A program made the translations under genes and the position numbers. Shown here piece by piece: positions 1 through 10,259 of a stretch of DNA of 64,000 nucleotides. The notes beneath the pieces were generated by a model. It saw only the letters and a list, made by a program, of their open reading frames with translations. It was not told the origin of the DNA and did no database searches. Position 1 is the first letter of the stretch. Each line of letters opens with the position of its first letter. The stretch comes from Ethanoligenens harbinense YUAN-3 (GTDB taxonomy: Bacteria; Bacillota; Clostridia; Oscillospirales; Ethanoligenentaceae): NCBI RefSeq assembly GCF_000178115.2, contig NC_014828.1, forward strand, positions 1,581,310-1,645,309. Direction: 5' to 3'.

Positions 1-477
1 CTGCAGCAAATGCTGGCTATCCTGACATTCGGTGTGGTACTCTGGGCGGTGCTGTGCAGTCTCGGGCTGGTGGAGGGCCAGCAATCCCTCAACCCGAGCA
101 CGGCTATCCTCTACCTGACCAACGCGTTCGCGGGCATGCTGGTGGGCCTGGGCATCGGGTTCCTGGTCAGCACCGTGGTCAAAAACGACCAGGCCGCCAG
201 TGCGGCTTCCAACGTCATCTCGCTGGGCATGAGTTTCCTGTGCGGTGTGTTCGTTCCACAAGAGCTGCTGAGCAGCAGCGTGGTAAACCTTTCGCGTTTC
301 CTGCCCGCCTATTGGTATGTGCACGCTATCAATACCATCAACAGCCTCTCCTCCTACACGATTTCTTCCATTACGCCGATTCTGCAGGACATTGGCATCG
401 AGCTTGGATTTGCGGCGGCATTGCTGCTTATCTCGCTCCTGCTGTACCGCCAGAAACAAATGAGCAGCAGCAACTGA
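1..477 (+). CDS. ABC-2 type transporter permease, C-terminal part (5' end outside window)
   Basis: The open frame runs in from the left edge of the window, so only the last 158 or so residues are present. They contain about four hydrophobic segments, including a terminal helix just before a short polar tail (RQKQMSSSN). The pattern of helices, with the segment SLGMSFLCGVFVPQELL followed by a helix pair, is typical of the ABC-2 / DrrB-like permease fold that pairs with a cytoplasmic ATPase to export drugs, lipids or polysaccharide. The ATPase would lie upstream, outside the window. Substrate cannot be inferred. Membrane location is certain from hydrophobicity; the family call is by pattern only. 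Confidence 0.75.
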   Translation: MQQMLAILTFGVVLWAVLCSLGLVEGQQSLNPSTAILYLTNAFAGMLVGLGIGFLVSTVVKNDQAASAASNVISLGMSFLCGVFVPQELLSSSVVNLSRFLPAYWYVHAINTINSLSSYTISSITPILQDIGIELGFAAALLLISLLLYRQKQMSSSN

Positions 478-498
478 CCCTCTTTTTCACACCGGCAC

Positions 499-540
499 GG
501 GCCGGGGCATTCGGCAACATCATGCCGGACGCCCCGGCCT
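499..540 (+). terminator. Nested GC hairpin after the ABC permease
   Basis: A 9-bp perfect stem (GGCCGGGGC with GCCCCGGCC) encloses a second small stem (CGGC/GCCG) in its loop. It lies 22 nt after the permease stop. There is no real T-run after it, so it is either a weak terminator or a 3'-end stabilising structure. Confidence 0.4.
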
Positions 541-610
541 TGCCATATCCCCATATTCCGATCATACACGAACAAAACGGAATCTTCTTCTGCATTTTTG
601 CAGAAAAACG

Positions 611-639
611 TGCACAAAACACCCGATTCGAGGTACAAT
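611..639 (+). promoter_or_regulatory. Possible sigma-A promoter for the SDR gene
   Basis: TGCACA, 17-bp spacer, TACAAT. The -10 is good, the -35 is poor. It sits about 95 bp upstream of the SDR start codon, downstream of the preceding hairpin. Confidence 0.35.
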
Positions 640-732
640 AGAAACAGCGGAACAAGCGGAAGTTTTACCGCAACCAACTGGGCCTTGTCGGTTGATGTGC
701 AAACAAGGCCGAATATCCGGGAAGTGAGCAAT

Positions 733-1536
733 ATGAATCCAAACGGAAAAGTCATCATCCTCACGGGCGCGTCCTCCGGCATCGGGCGGGAACTGTTGGA
801 ACGGCTCCAGCGATACGACGCGGACATCATCGCGGTAAGCCGCCGCATCGGCTCTATCCCCAACCAGGGGGCGCGGGTCATCCCTTACGCCTGCGATGTT
901 TCCAAACAGGAGGAGGTGGACGGCCTTTTTGATTTCGCAGTCAAAAAATTCGGGCGGGTGGACCTGTTCATCGCCAATGCGGGCTTTGCCTATTGCGAGG
1001 AACTCAACCACGCCGACTGGGACCACATCGAATCCATCTTCCGAACCAATGTGTTTTCGCCCATTTATTCCTTTGAAAAGATGAAGGAACTCAACCGCGG
1101 ACGCCGCTACAACGTCATCATGACCTGCTCGGCGATCAGCCGCATCCCGCTGCCGGGCTATGCGCTGTACTGCTCCACCAAAGCCGCTATTGAGCACTTT
1201 GCGCACACCTATTATTTTGAAAAAAACGACAAGGGCACGCTCACTCTTATCTTCCCCGTGGCGACCGCTACCAAATTCTTTAAAAAAGCGGGCGACCGGG
1301 CGCCAGTGCCGTTCCCGGTGCAGTCGCCGTCCTGGGTGGCCGCATGCATCATGGCCGGCCTGCACACCGACAGCCCGGTGGTCTTCCCCTCCCTTATCCA
1401 CATGGTCAGCTATTTTACCATCAACCGCGTGTTCCCGTTCATCTACGGCATTTACGACCTGGTGAACGCAGCCCGCTTTCGCAGTTGGGCGAAAAAACAA
1501 CGGCAGGAAAAAGAGGCCGACACGTCGGCCCGATAA
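733..1536 (+). CDS. Short-chain dehydrogenase/reductase (SDR) family oxidoreductase
   Basis: A 267-residue protein of classical SDR size. The NAD(P)-binding Rossmann motif TGASSGIG is at residues 11-18, the NAG element (IANAGFA) near residue 81, the catalytic Ser in TCSAIS near 135 and the catalytic YCSTK (YxxxK) at about 146-150. The C-terminus after residue 215 is hydrophobic (FPSLIHMVSYFTINRVFPFIYGIY), suggesting membrane association, as in SDRs acting on lipids or sphingoid-like substrates. The ATG at 733 is preferred because the Rossmann strand starts directly after it; the in-frame upstream extension has no SDR features. Substrate unknown. It converges on the GH1 gene across a strong hairpin. 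Confidence 0.85.
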   Translation: MNPNGKVIILTGASSGIGRELLERLQRYDADIIAVSRRIGSIPNQGARVIPYACDVSKQEEVDGLFDFAVKKFGRVDLFIANAGFAYCEELNHADWDHIESIFRTNVFSPIYSFEKMKELNRGRRYNVIMTCSAISRIPLPGYALYCSTKAAIEHFAHTYYFEKNDKGTLTLIFPVATATKFFKKAGDRAPVPFPVQSPSWVAACIMAGLHTDSPVVFPSLIHMVSYFTINRVFPFIYGIYDLVNAARFRSWAKKQRQEKEADTSAR

Positions 1537-1541
1537 ACCGT

Positions 1542-1568
1542 GCGGCCCGGGATATTCTCCCGGGCCGC
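1542..1568. terminator. Perfect 11-bp GC hairpin between convergent genes
   Basis: GCGGCCCGGGA, 5-nt loop, TCCCGGGCCGC. It lies between the SDR stop (1536) and the GH1 stop (1577) and could stop transcription from both sides. There is no T-run on either side, so it may act mainly as an RNA 3'-end barrier. Confidence 0.5.
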
Positions 1569-1576
1569 CGGCCTGT

Positions 1577-2869
1577 TTATGCAAGATTGTATTCGCGGAT
1601 GAGTTCCTCCGTACAGCCGCCGTCCTCGCAGATCCTCGCGTAGAACCGGCCGCTTTTTTTGATGATCCTGCGCTGGGTCTCATAATCCACATACACCAGC
1701 CCGAACCGCGCCGATTCCCCTTCCAGCCACTCGAAATTGTCCATGAGCGACCAGTGGTAATAGCGTTCGACCGGGACTCCCTTGTCGATGGCTTTTTTCA
1801 CTGCGCGCAGATGCTCGGCAATAAACCGCACACGCAGTACGTCATTGTTGTCGCAGACGCCGTTCTCCGTGATCCAGATGGGCAGATGATAGCGCTCATA
1901 GAACGTTTCACACAGGATGCGCAGGCCGTCCGGATAAATTTCCCACCCCAGGTCGTTCACGGGGCGATCGGGCTGCACGAAAGTCTTGAGATCCACCGCG
2001 TTGACGATGTTGCGGGAATAATAGTTGATGCCGATAAAATCAGCATAATGCCCCTCGTGCCCCTGCGGGACGAACAGGCGCGCAGGGAACGGCAGCGTAC
2101 CCGTCGTCATATAATCCGCGAACGCGTCCTGAAAGAAAAACTGTTCTTTCTCCGCGATAAAACTGTCCGGTGTGCGCCCTTTGCGCAGGGGATCGAACAC
2201 CCGCAGGTGGTTGGCGACGCCCACCATCGTTTTACCGGGAAACCCGCGCTGCCGCCGGATCTTATGGATGAGTTCATACGCCGCAAAATGGCAGAGCGAC
2301 ATATTCACAAAGATCTGATATGCCAAAGGAATATCCTTTTTGCCGGGCGGCCACATGCCGGCCACATAGCTGTTGAGCAGAAACACATTGGGCTCGTTGA
2401 TGGTGATATATTCGCTGACGAGATCGCCCAGACGCTCCACCACAAAGGCCGTATACCGTTTGAAATGGGAAACGATCTGTTTGGACGCGAACCCACCCTC
2501 TTTATCGAGCCAGATCGGATACGTAAAATGGTGCAGTGTCACCAGTGGACATATGTGATTCTGGATGAGCCGGGAAAGCACATCCCGGTAGTGGGCGACC
2601 GCCTGCTCGTCAAACCGGCCCTTTTCCGGCTCGATGCGGCTCCACTCGATGCCCATGCGGTAAACCTTATGGTGCATCTGGGACAGAAGCGCGATATCCT
2701 CCCTGTAGCGGTTCCAATGGTCGCCCGCGCGCAGGATGTCGCTGCCATCCTTGATGTGCCCCTGCTGTGCCCAGACATACCAGTTGTTGTTCCGGTCGCC
2801 GCCTTCTACCTGCACGCCGGCCGTCGCGCTGCCAAACAAAAAGTCTTTTGGAAATTGAAATGGTCTCAT
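1577..2869 (-). CDS. Glycoside hydrolase family 1 (beta-glucosidase / 6-phospho-beta-glucosidase type)
   Basis: A 430-residue (beta/alpha)8-barrel enzyme. GH1 hallmarks are the N-terminal FPKDFLFGSATAGVQVEG, the acid/base motif TINEPN (Glu about residue 158) and the nucleophile motif ITENG (Glu about residue 335), followed by the C-terminal HWSLMDNFEW. It cleaves beta-linked glucosides or related disaccharides. The start MRPFQFP is preceded by GAGAGGG at good spacing; a start six codons upstream has no ribosome site. No signal peptide is present, so it is cytosolic and needs imported oligosaccharide. No PTS or ABC sugar importer lies beside it, so whether the substrate is phosphorylated cannot be decided here. 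Confidence 0.92.
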   Translation of the reverse strand: MRPFQFPKDFLFGSATAGVQVEGGDRNNNWYVWAQQGHIKDGSDILRAGDHWNRYREDIALLSQMHHKVYRMGIEWSRIEPEKGRFDEQAVAHYRDVLSRLIQNHICPLVTLHHFTYPIWLDKEGGFASKQIVSHFKRYTAFVVERLGDLVSEYITINEPNVFLLNSYVAGMWPPGKKDIPLAYQIFVNMSLCHFAAYELIHKIRRQRGFPGKTMVGVANHLRVFDPLRKGRTPDSFIAEKEQFFFQDAFADYMTTGTLPFPARLFVPQGHEGHYADFIGINYYSRNIVNAVDLKTFVQPDRPVNDLGWEIYPDGLRILCETFYERYHLPIWITENGVCDNNDVLRVRFIAEHLRAVKKAIDKGVPVERYYHWSLMDNFEWLEGESARFGLVYVDYETQRRIIKKSGRFYARICEDGGCTEELIREYNLA

Positions 2870-2920
2870 ATTCCCTCTCAGCGGCATAGCCGCCCCGTTT
2901 TTTTGATAAGCCGCGGAACC

Positions 2921-5341
2921 TTACCGCAGTGTAAACCGCGAGAGCTGATTGCGCAGTTCCTCGGCCTGCCCGGAAAGTTCTTCACTGGCCGCCGCGCTTT
3001 CTTCCGACGTAGCCGAGTTGGTCTGCACCACCATGGACACCTGCTCCACCCCCGTATCCACCTGTGCGATGCCGGATGCCTGCTCGTTGGAAGAGGTGGC
3101 GATTTCTTGCATGAGCGTGGCCATTTTCTCCACGCCGTCTGAAATCACCGTGAATTCCTTCGCCGTTTCATGGGCGGTTCCGGTGCCCACCGCTACTTTT
3201 TCGACGGTGTTTTCAATCAGCGAGGTGGTCTCTTTGGCGGCATTGGCGCTCCGGGCCGCGAGGTTACGCACTTCTTCGGCCACCACGGCGAATCCTTTGC
3301 CGTACTGGCCCGCACGCGCGGCCTCCACCGCCGCGTTTAGGGCAAGGATATTGGTCTGGAACGCAATGTCGTCGATCACCTTGATGATCTTGGAGATGTT
3401 CCGGGAGGATTCGCTGATCTCATCCATGGAGCGGAGCATGTTATCCATCTGCTTGCCGCCCTTTCCTGCGCTGGTTTTGACGGCACCCACCAGGTCGTTG
3501 GTTTTGTTGGCGTTTTCCGCGTTGCTTCTGGTCTGCCCGGCAATCTCCGCGATGGTGGCGGTCAGTTCCTCCACCGCGCCGGCCTGCTCCGTCGCTCCCT
3601 GCGACAAGCTCTGGCTGCCCTGCGAAACTTCCGCCGCGCCGGCCGCCACCTGTTCGGCTGTCGCCAGGATACCGCCGAACAACTGGTTGAGAGACTCCAG
3701 GATCGTATTCAGAGAAGCGGAAATGTGCGAAAATCCCCCGCGGAATTCCGGCAAAGCGGGCTCGCTGAAATCGCCCTGCGCCATCCTGTCCAGACTGTCG
3801 GAAACCCGGCGGACGATCCCGCCAAGCTCCGCCGCAGTCTGATTCACCGCATCCACCTGCACTTTGAACACGCCGCTGAATTCGCCCTCCACATGTGTGT
3901 CAAACTCGCAGGCGGCGATGTGCGCCATCGCCTCGGTGACCGCCTGGGTCGGGCGCTCCATCGCCTCAAGCAGCTGATTGAGGCCGTCCACGATTTCCGC
4001 ATATTTTCCCTGGAACCCGGACACATCCCCGCGGACGCTCAGGTCGCCCAGCACCGCCGCATGCGTGATGGACGACAATTCGCCGATGAGCGTATGGAGC
4101 GTTTCCATCATGGTAATGAACGCCGGGGTCAGCCGGTCGTTTTCGCTGCGCTGCCCCTGTTCTTTCAGCACCGCGAGTTCACGCACATCGCCGGATGCCA
4201 CCTGCTCCACGATGTCCTGGATATACAGGCCCTGCCGCTGCACACTGGCGATGCCGTCCTCCAGTTCGGCAAAATCTCCCCGGAAACTCCGCGACAACGC
4301 AGCGGTATAGTCGTTGGACTTGATGGCCGTCAGCACATTTATGGCCTCCAAAACCGGTGCGGAAATCGCATCCAGCGTGCCGTTGATCCCGTCGATGATC
4401 TCCCGGTAGCCGCCCCGGAACCGACTCGCGTCACCGCGCACATGCAGGATGTTGCCCTTCACGCTTTCCTCAGTGAGCCGTACCACTTCCGCCACCAGCG
4501 CATTCACCGTGCCCATCATGGCCGCCAGCGCGGGCATCAGCCGGTCGTTCTCCGATCGGGCGCGGATGTTGGCGCTCATGGAAAGCTTCTGCACGTCGCC
4601 GTTTGCGATCTTTTCCATCAAGTTCTGGATGCCGATCAGACGCATGCGCAGGATATTGATCGCCCCGGACATATTCTTGAAAACGCCCGGATAATCTCCC
4701 TCCATTTTCAGAGAGAAATCATCCACCGACATGTTCTGCAGGACCTTGTTGATCTCCGAGACCGGGGCGGCAACGGTTTCCATCAGCTGGTTGAATTCCG
4801 CCGCATATTTCCGCCATTCCCCACGATATTTCCCCTCGTCGATCCGCTGTGTCAGATCGCCCGCGTTCACTGCCTCCAGCAGCCGCTCGGTATCCTTTAA
4901 AATGCTGCTCACCACGGCCTGCAGGCGCGACACCGCCTGCCCCAGCGGATGAGAATCGCCTGCCTGCGCATGCAGATTCCCCGCCGCAAGCCCGGCCAAC
5001 GGGTCGAGCACCTGCGTCTGCAGCGCGTCGGCCAGCGCATCCGCCTGCGCGGACAAAAGACCGACCGCGTCGCCGGAACGGCTGCGGAGCCGCCCGTCCA
5101 GCCGGCCGCGCAGGATATCGGCAAGCTGGTTCGTAACTTTTTTCACCCGGGCAACCACCGTGAACTGCTGGACCAATATCACAGCGGCCGCGGAAAGAAC
5201 CGCCAGCACGGCCCCTGTGGCGAACAAAGCGTTTCCTCCTGCTTTATGATAAAAAACAAGAACGGTAAAAACAGCAAACGCGATAACCTGAACAGCCAGC
5301 AGCACCGCGCCTGTTTTAAATGCGGAGAGTTTTGTCTTCAT
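2921..5341 (-). CDS. Methyl-accepting chemotaxis protein with tandem HAMP-like repeats, no extracellular sensor
   Basis: An 806-residue chemoreceptor. Two transmembrane helices lie within the first 60 residues, separated by only a few residues, so there is no periplasmic or extracellular ligand domain. Residues 60 to about 540 are a chain of HAMP-like repeats, including two clearly duplicated copies of roughly 115 residues that share GDV, RSENDRL and MM elements. The C-terminal third is the methyl-accepting and CheA/CheW-binding coiled-coil hairpin, with the conserved tip near [18 protein letters not shown]. The start at 5341 follows a purine-rich site; an upstream in-frame Met adds 18 polar residues without support. 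It probably senses an intracellular or membrane-state signal. No other che genes are nearby. Confidence 0.9.
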   Translation of the reverse strand: MKTKLSAFKTGAVLLAVQVIAFAVFTVLVFYHKAGGNALFATGAVLAVLSAAAVILVQQFTVVARVKKVTNQLADILRGRLDGRLRSRSGDAVGLLSAQADALADALQTQVLDPLAGLAAGNLHAQAGDSHPLGQAVSRLQAVVSSILKDTERLLEAVNAGDLTQRIDEGKYRGEWRKYAAEFNQLMETVAAPVSEINKVLQNMSVDDFSLKMEGDYPGVFKNMSGAINILRMRLIGIQNLMEKIANGDVQKLSMSANIRARSENDRLMPALAAMMGTVNALVAEVVRLTEESVKGNILHVRGDASRFRGGYREIIDGINGTLDAISAPVLEAINVLTAIKSNDYTAALSRSFRGDFAELEDGIASVQRQGLYIQDIVEQVASGDVRELAVLKEQGQRSENDRLTPAFITMMETLHTLIGELSSITHAAVLGDLSVRGDVSGFQGKYAEIVDGLNQLLEAMERPTQAVTEAMAHIAACEFDTHVEGEFSGVFKVQVDAVNQTAAELGGIVRRVSDSLDRMAQGDFSEPALPEFRGGFSHISASLNTILESLNQLFGGILATAEQVAAGAAEVSQGSQSLSQGATEQAGAVEELTATIAEIAGQTRSNAENANKTNDLVGAVKTSAGKGGKQMDNMLRSMDEISESSRNISKIIKVIDDIAFQTNILALNAAVEAARAGQYGKGFAVVAEEVRNLAARSANAAKETTSLIENTVEKVAVGTGTAHETAKEFTVISDGVEKMATLMQEIATSSNEQASGIAQVDTGVEQVSMVVQTNSATSEESAAASEELSGQAEELRNQLSRFTLR

Positions 5342-5557
5342 TTCAACCACTTCTTTTTTATAATTTCTGCACCCAATACCTAAATCAGTCCTCATATGTC
5401 TATCATACTACCACATTTTTGAAGCAATGAAAAGAAAGATTCTGCCAGCCCCGCTTGATTACTCCCGCCGTCCTCGCTTCACCGTACGGCGCACGGACGC
5501 CGCACCATCGGAGATGTCCGCCCCGGACGCATACACGAAAAGACGGCGGTTCTTATG

Positions 5558-6664
5558 CTACATTCCGTCCCGCGCGAGCAGCTCCAGCAGCAGGCGCGCG
5601 TACGGTCGAAACGCGCTGGGCAGCGCATAGCGCTCCGCCAGGTCGGCGGCGTTCGCCCAGACGCCGTCCTCCACCGGCGGGCAGGCGTGCGGAAGCGCCA
5701 GCAAGCCCTTCATCCGCCATTCAATATGTGAAAAAATATGCTTTCCGTCGCCTAGCGCACGGGTCTCCGCTTCGGGCATGCCCCAGCCTGCCAGCACCGC
5801 GCCGGTTTCTTCCGCGCTCAGCCAGCCGGCCAGATTGGGCAGTTCCCACATGCCCGCCAGCAGCCCCTTGCCCGCGCGGCGGCGCAGCAGCACGGTGTGC
5901 TCCGCCACCACCACAAAAACCGTGCGTTCTTCCACGACGCGCGGTTTTTTCGGTGATTTATACGGGTAATCCGGCGCGTTGCCCGCCCGCGCGGCGGCAC
6001 AGAACGCCCGCACCGGGCAATCCGCGCAGCGCGGCGCGGCGTTGGGCAGGCAGACGGTGGCCCCCAGTTCCATCATGGCCTGGTTGAAATCCCCCGGACA
6101 CTCCCGAAGCAACAGCGCGGCGGCCGCCTGCTCGAACGCACGCTTCACCTGCGGCAGAGCGATGTCCTCCCTACAGGCCAGCAAACGCGCCAGCACACGC
6201 AGTACATTGCCGTCCACCGCCGGTACCGGGATACCAAACGCGATGGACGCGACCGCCCCCGCCGTATACGGTCCAATGCCGGGCAGCGCGCGCAGCGCTT
6301 CATAGGAGCCGGGCAGATTTGTGCCGCCCGCCAGTACCACGGCCTGCGCGGCCTTCTGCATATTGCGCACGCGCGAATAGTACCCAAGCCCTTCCCAAAG
6401 CTTCAGCAGGCGGTCTTCCGGCGCGCGGGCCAGAGCGGGCAGATCGGGCAGCGCCGCGAGGAACCGCTCATAATATGGGACGACCGCTTCCACCCGCGTC
6501 TGCTGGAGCATGATCTCGGATACCCATACGCGGTACGGTGTGGGCAAAACCCTCCACGGCAGCCTACGGGCGTTGGCGCCGTACCATGCGAGCAGCGGCG
6601 CGGAAAACGGACGAAGCGCGTCAATCTTCTCGGGAACAAACAGAGATTTTCTGCGGTCGTTCAA
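5558..6664 (-). CDS. mutY: A/G-specific adenine glycosylase MutY
   Basis: A 368-residue base-excision repair enzyme that removes adenine mispaired with 8-oxoguanine. It has a helix-hairpin-helix-GPD domain (LPGIGPYTAG near residue 126, catalytic Asp in VDGNV near 149, QQTRVE helix), a four-cysteine [4Fe-4S] cluster at about 203-221, and a C-terminal NUDIX-like 8-oxoG recognition domain. The start is a TTG (codons LNDRRKS) preceded by AGGAAAGGA; the longer in-frame ATG would overlap addA by some 280 bases and has no family similarity. The first cysteine gap is X7 (CLPNAAPRC) instead of the usual X6. It lies 34 bp behind addA, probably in one repair operon. Confidence 0.93.
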   Translation of the reverse strand: MNDRRKSLFVPEKIDALRPFSAPLLAWYGANARRLPWRVLPTPYRVWVSEIMLQQTRVEAVVPYYERFLAALPDLPALARAPEDRLLKLWEGLGYYSRVRNMQKAAQAVVLAGGTNLPGSYEALRALPGIGPYTAGAVASIAFGIPVPAVDGNVLRVLARLLACREDIALPQVKRAFEQAAAALLLRECPGDFNQAMMELGATVCLPNAAPRCADCPVRAFCAAARAGNAPDYPYKSPKKPRVVEERTVFVVVAEHTVLLRRRAGKGLLAGMWELPNLAGWLSAEETGAVLAGWGMPEAETRALGDGKHIFSHIEWRMKGLLALPHACPPVEDGVWANAADLAERYALPSAFRPYARLLLELLARDGM

Positions 6665-6698
6665 TAGAATATTCCTTTCCTGTGTTGTATGCTGTATC

Positions 6699-9600
6699 TC
6701 ACAGTTCGACCAGCGCGCCCTGCGCAAAGCCGTAAAGATAGCAAGCGGCCACCGGTGTGCGGAAGATCTGCCCCACCGCGCGCGCATAGAGTGCAAGTTG
6801 CCCGGCATAACGCGCGCGCAGCTCGTCCGCGCCCGCATGGTCGGTCTTGTAATCAAGGATAAAATACCGTCCGTCCTCGACCCAGACCACGTCCGCCATA
6901 CCCTGTAGCACGATCTGCGCGCGTACATCCAGCGCCGTGTTCGTGGGAGCGGGCACGTCCATTCCCATTCCGGAAAGCTCATCCGGGGAAACCGTCAGGT
7001 TGAAGCGCAGCTCTTTCCATATGCGTTCCGCCCGCCGCAGCCGTGCGAACAGCGGCGTCTCCAGAAACGCCAGAACCTGCGCGGCATCCACCGCTTTGCC
7101 CTCCTCCGGCAGCAGGTGCGCACTCTTCACCAGCCGCCGCGCCTCTGCCGCAACATCCTCTGTCGAGTGGAGGTTTGCCAGATCGGCCAACTGCATGAAC
7201 GTGTGCAGGGCGGTGCCTTTCTGCGCGGCCGACAGCCCCGCCTGCACAAACGACGGACGGCGCACGCCAAAATCACGGTGCAGACGTTCTTCCGCGATCT
7301 CGGACACCGCCAGCTTGGACGGCAGGCGGGTCAGCGGCTCATGCGGGTAAACAAACGCGATGCGCCGCCGGATCTCCGCCAGCAGTTCTTCATCCACGGG
7401 CTGCGGCGTCTCCTGCTCCACGTCCGGTGCTGTTTTGCAAGCCCCCTCCGCCTGAGCGATGACCGGCTCCATGCTGTGTGCCGTGGAGAGAATTGACAGT
7501 TCCTCCAGCCCGGCAAGCGCCCGCAAACAGCCGCAGGAAGGATGGCGCAGCACGCAGGCCAGCAGCCACGCCATGAAATTCGGCGCCTGCATGGCGGCAA
7601 ACGGCACGATGCCCGCGCCGTCCGGGCGAAGCAGCGCGGCGGCGGATGCGACGGCCTTTTCCGCCGTGGGCACCGCGGCCACGCAGATCAGCTTTTCCTT
7701 TGCCCGCGTCATAGCGACATAGAGCACGCGCATCTCCTCCGCCATCGAGCCGCGTTCGGTCTCAATGCGCACCACCTCACGCGGCAGCGTGGTGACATGG
7801 CAGGAAAGCGCGGGGTCGCGCAGATAACTGCCAAACCCATATTCGGGGTGGAACAGCGTGCCGCGCCGACTGTCTTCCCGGTTAAAGCGCCGCCCTAAAC
7901 CCGCCACGATGCAGACCGGAAACTCCAGTCCTTTGGATTTGTGGATGCTCATCACCCGCACCACGTCCGCGTCCTCGGACACGGTGGAAGCGGGCGGCAG
8001 GTCGGCGTCTTCCGCCACCCGGTCCACGAAACGCACAAATCCCGCCAGCCCGCGGAACCCAGCCGCCTCATAACTGCGCGCATAATCGAGCAGCAGGCGC
8101 AGGTTGGCCCGTCTGCCCGCCCCACCCGGCATGGCGGTGCAGATATCGAGAAACGCCGTGCTCTCATAGACGCGCAGAATCAGTCGGTCGGACGGCAGCA
8201 CCGCCGCCAAACGGCGCAAATCATCCAGCATCTCGACAAAAGCCGCAAAATGCCCCCCCTCCGCCTTCGCCCGCGCAAGCACCGCGAGATACAGATGCCC
8301 TTTCGGATGTTCCAGACGCAAACCGGCCAGATCGTCCGGCGAAAAGCCGAACACCGGCGAGAGCATCACCGACAGCAGCGGGATGTCCTGCAAAGGGTTG
8401 TCCAGCACACGCAGCAGTGCGAGCATCACCGCCACCTCATACGAGCCGAGATAGCCGCCCGCGATGTCCGCGTAAGCGGGCAAGCCTTCTTCTTTGAGCG
8501 CGTCCACGTAAGTCTGCGCCAGCCGGTTCGCGCCGCGCAGCAGGATACAGAAATCCTTGCAGACAACCGAACGAGGGCCGCCCGCGCCCTGCACGGTATA
8601 GCCCTCCCGCAGCATCCGCGCGACCGTCCGCGCCACATAGCGCGCTTCCAGCATGGCGTTGTCGTCGTTCTCGTCATATGCGGCCGTTTCAACCAGGTGC
8701 AGCGCGAAATCCGCCTCGTTCCCCGGCCGGTCGAAGTAGACGGCGGCGGGGGTCATCCGTTCCTCCTCACCATAGTCGATGCCGCCCAGTTCCCGGGACA
8801 TCAACTGCCCGAACACGAAATTCACCGCTTCCGCCACACCCGCACGACTGCGGAAATTGCGCCCGAGCACAATGCGCGCGGGGTATGTATGCCCGTCATA
8901 CGGGGAAAAGGTCTCTTTTTTTTCAATAAACAGCTCGGGCGTGGCCTTGCGGAAGCGATAGATGCTCTGCTTGACATCGCCCACCATGAACAGGTTCTGT
9001 TCTTCGCGGGACACCGCGCGGAAGATGGCATCCTGCGCGGGGTTGACATCCTGATACTCGTCCACCAGCACTTCCTCGAACTGCGCAGCCACCGCGTACG
9101 CGGCGGGCGTGGGCGAGCCGTCTTTCCCGCGCAGCAGGCGCAATGCCAGCCGTTCCAGATCGCCGAAATCGAGAATGCCTTTTTCCGCCTTTTTGGCATA
9201 GAACCGGCTATCCAGTTCCTTGACGACCCCGAATAGGCTCTCCGCCAGCGGGCGCAGCCGCTCCACGTCCACGCGGTATTCGGCCTCGGTGCAGCAGAGC
9301 ACGCCCGCGCAGAGCTTGTCCATCTGCTCTTTCACCGTATCGCGCACGCCTTTCAAGCGGTCTCGCAGCGCCGGGTCGTCCATCTTGCGCGCCGCGCCCA
9401 GCCGGTCGTAGACCATCCCCTGCACGGCCACAGTCACGCCGTCCCAGTCTTTTGCGTTTGCAAGGGAGCATGCCCGCTCCACCTGAGCAAGCAGCGAGGC
9501 AAACGCGCCGCCGTACGCTTTCTCCAGCGTGTCGACGCCCCGCATGGTTTCCAGCGCGGCGCGCAGAGCCCCGGCGGCATTTCCCAGCGCGGCGGAAGCA

Positions 9601-10259
9601 AAGCGCAGCGCCGCCTGCCCCCAAAGCGTATCCCCCAGCGGGATATCGGTGCGGTAGAGAGCGAGTTTTTCGTCCAGCCAGGCATCCGGGTCGGGCAAAG
9701 AGCGGAGAAAATCGAACAGGCGCAGGATGGTATCCGTCAGGCTCGTATCGTCCCGCCCCGCACCGAGCATTTCACTCAGGTGCAAAAACGCGCCGCCCGC
9801 CGCGCCGCCCGCATACGACTCTTCCAACAGTTCGTCCAGCGTGTCGCCCAGCAGCACGCGCGCCTCGTTTTCGTCCGCGATACGGAAATCAGGCGGAATG
9901 TCCAGTTTTTCAAAATGTGCACGCAGCAGTTCGAGACAGAACGCGTGGATGGTGCTGATGTGCGCGTGCTGGAGCAAAATCTGCTGGCGGCGCAGGTTGG
10001 CGTCCTCCGGGTGCTCCACGGCCAGCGTGTGCAGCCTTGCGGCCAGCCGCGCCCGCATCTCCGCCGCCGCCGCGTTGGTAAATGTAACCACCAGCAGACG
10101 GTCGGCATCGCAGGGATGGTTCGGGTCGGTCATGCGTCCGACCACTCGCTCCACCAGCACCGCCGTCTTGCCGCTGCCCGCAGCCGCCGAGACCAGCAGC
10201 GTGCCGCCTCTGGCCTCAATCGCCTGTTTCTGCTCCGCCGTCCATTGCCGGTCCGCCAT
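6699..10259 (-). CDS. addA: ATP-dependent helicase/nuclease subunit A (AddA)
   Basis: A 1186-residue subunit of the AddAB recombination complex, which resects double-strand breaks for RecA loading. The UvrD-type helicase core has Walker A SAAAGSGKTAV near residue 25-35, Walker B with VDEYQDVNPAQD near residue 400, and motif VGDVKQSIYRFR after it. The C-terminal RecB-like nuclease has FILDYKTDHA near residue 1135. The start has GGGGAGGGGGA immediately upstream. Its start overlaps the end of addB by 44 bp, consistent with translational coupling of the two subunits. Confidence 0.95.
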   Translation of the reverse strand: MADRQWTAEQKQAIEARGGTLLVSAAAGSGKTAVLVERVVGRMTDPNHPCDADRLLVVTFTNAAAAEMRARLAARLHTLAVEHPEDANLRRQQILLQHAHISTIHAFCLELLRAHFEKLDIPPDFRIADENEARVLLGDTLDELLEESYAGGAAGGAFLHLSEMLGAGRDDTSLTDTILRLFDFLRSLPDPDAWLDEKLALYRTDIPLGDTLWGQAALRFASAALGNAAGALRAALETMRGVDTLEKAYGGAFASLLAQVERACSLANAKDWDGVTVAVQGMVYDRLGAARKMDDPALRDRLKGVRDTVKEQMDKLCAGVLCCTEAEYRVDVERLRPLAESLFGVVKELDSRFYAKKAEKGILDFGDLERLALRLLRGKDGSPTPAAYAVAAQFEEVLVDEYQDVNPAQDAIFRAVSREEQNLFMVGDVKQSIYRFRKATPELFIEKKETFSPYDGHTYPARIVLGRNFRSRAGVAEAVNFVFGQLMSRELGGIDYGEEERMTPAAVYFDRPGNEADFALHLVETAAYDENDDNAMLEARYVARTVARMLREGYTVQGAGGPRSVVCKDFCILLRGANRLAQTYVDALKEEGLPAYADIAGGYLGSYEVAVMLALLRVLDNPLQDIPLLSVMLSPVFGFSPDDLAGLRLEHPKGHLYLAVLARAKAEGGHFAAFVEMLDDLRRLAAVLPSDRLILRVYESTAFLDICTAMPGGAGRRANLRLLLDYARSYEAAGFRGLAGFVRFVDRVAEDADLPPASTVSEDADVVRVMSIHKSKGLEFPVCIVAGLGRRFNREDSRRGTLFHPEYGFGSYLRDPALSCHVTTLPREVVRIETERGSMAEEMRVLYVAMTRAKEKLICVAAVPTAEKAVASAAALLRPDGAGIVPFAAMQAPNFMAWLLACVLRHPSCGCLRALAGLEELSILSTAHSMEPVIAQAEGACKTAPDVEQETPQPVDEELLAEIRRRIAFVYPHEPLTRLPSKLAVSEIAEERLHRDFGVRRPSFVQAGLSAAQKGTALHTFMQLADLANLHSTEDVAAEARRLVKSAHLLPEEGKAVDAAQVLAFLETPLFARLRRAERIWKELRFNLTVSPDELSGMGMDVPAPTNTALDVRAQIVLQGMADVVWVEDGRYFILDYKTDHAGADELRARYAGQLALYARAVGQIFRTPVAACYLYGFAQGALVEL

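Noticed and set aside
1754-3142. A 462-codon plus-strand frame
   Set aside because: Antisense shadow of the GH1 gene and the end of the chemoreceptor gene.
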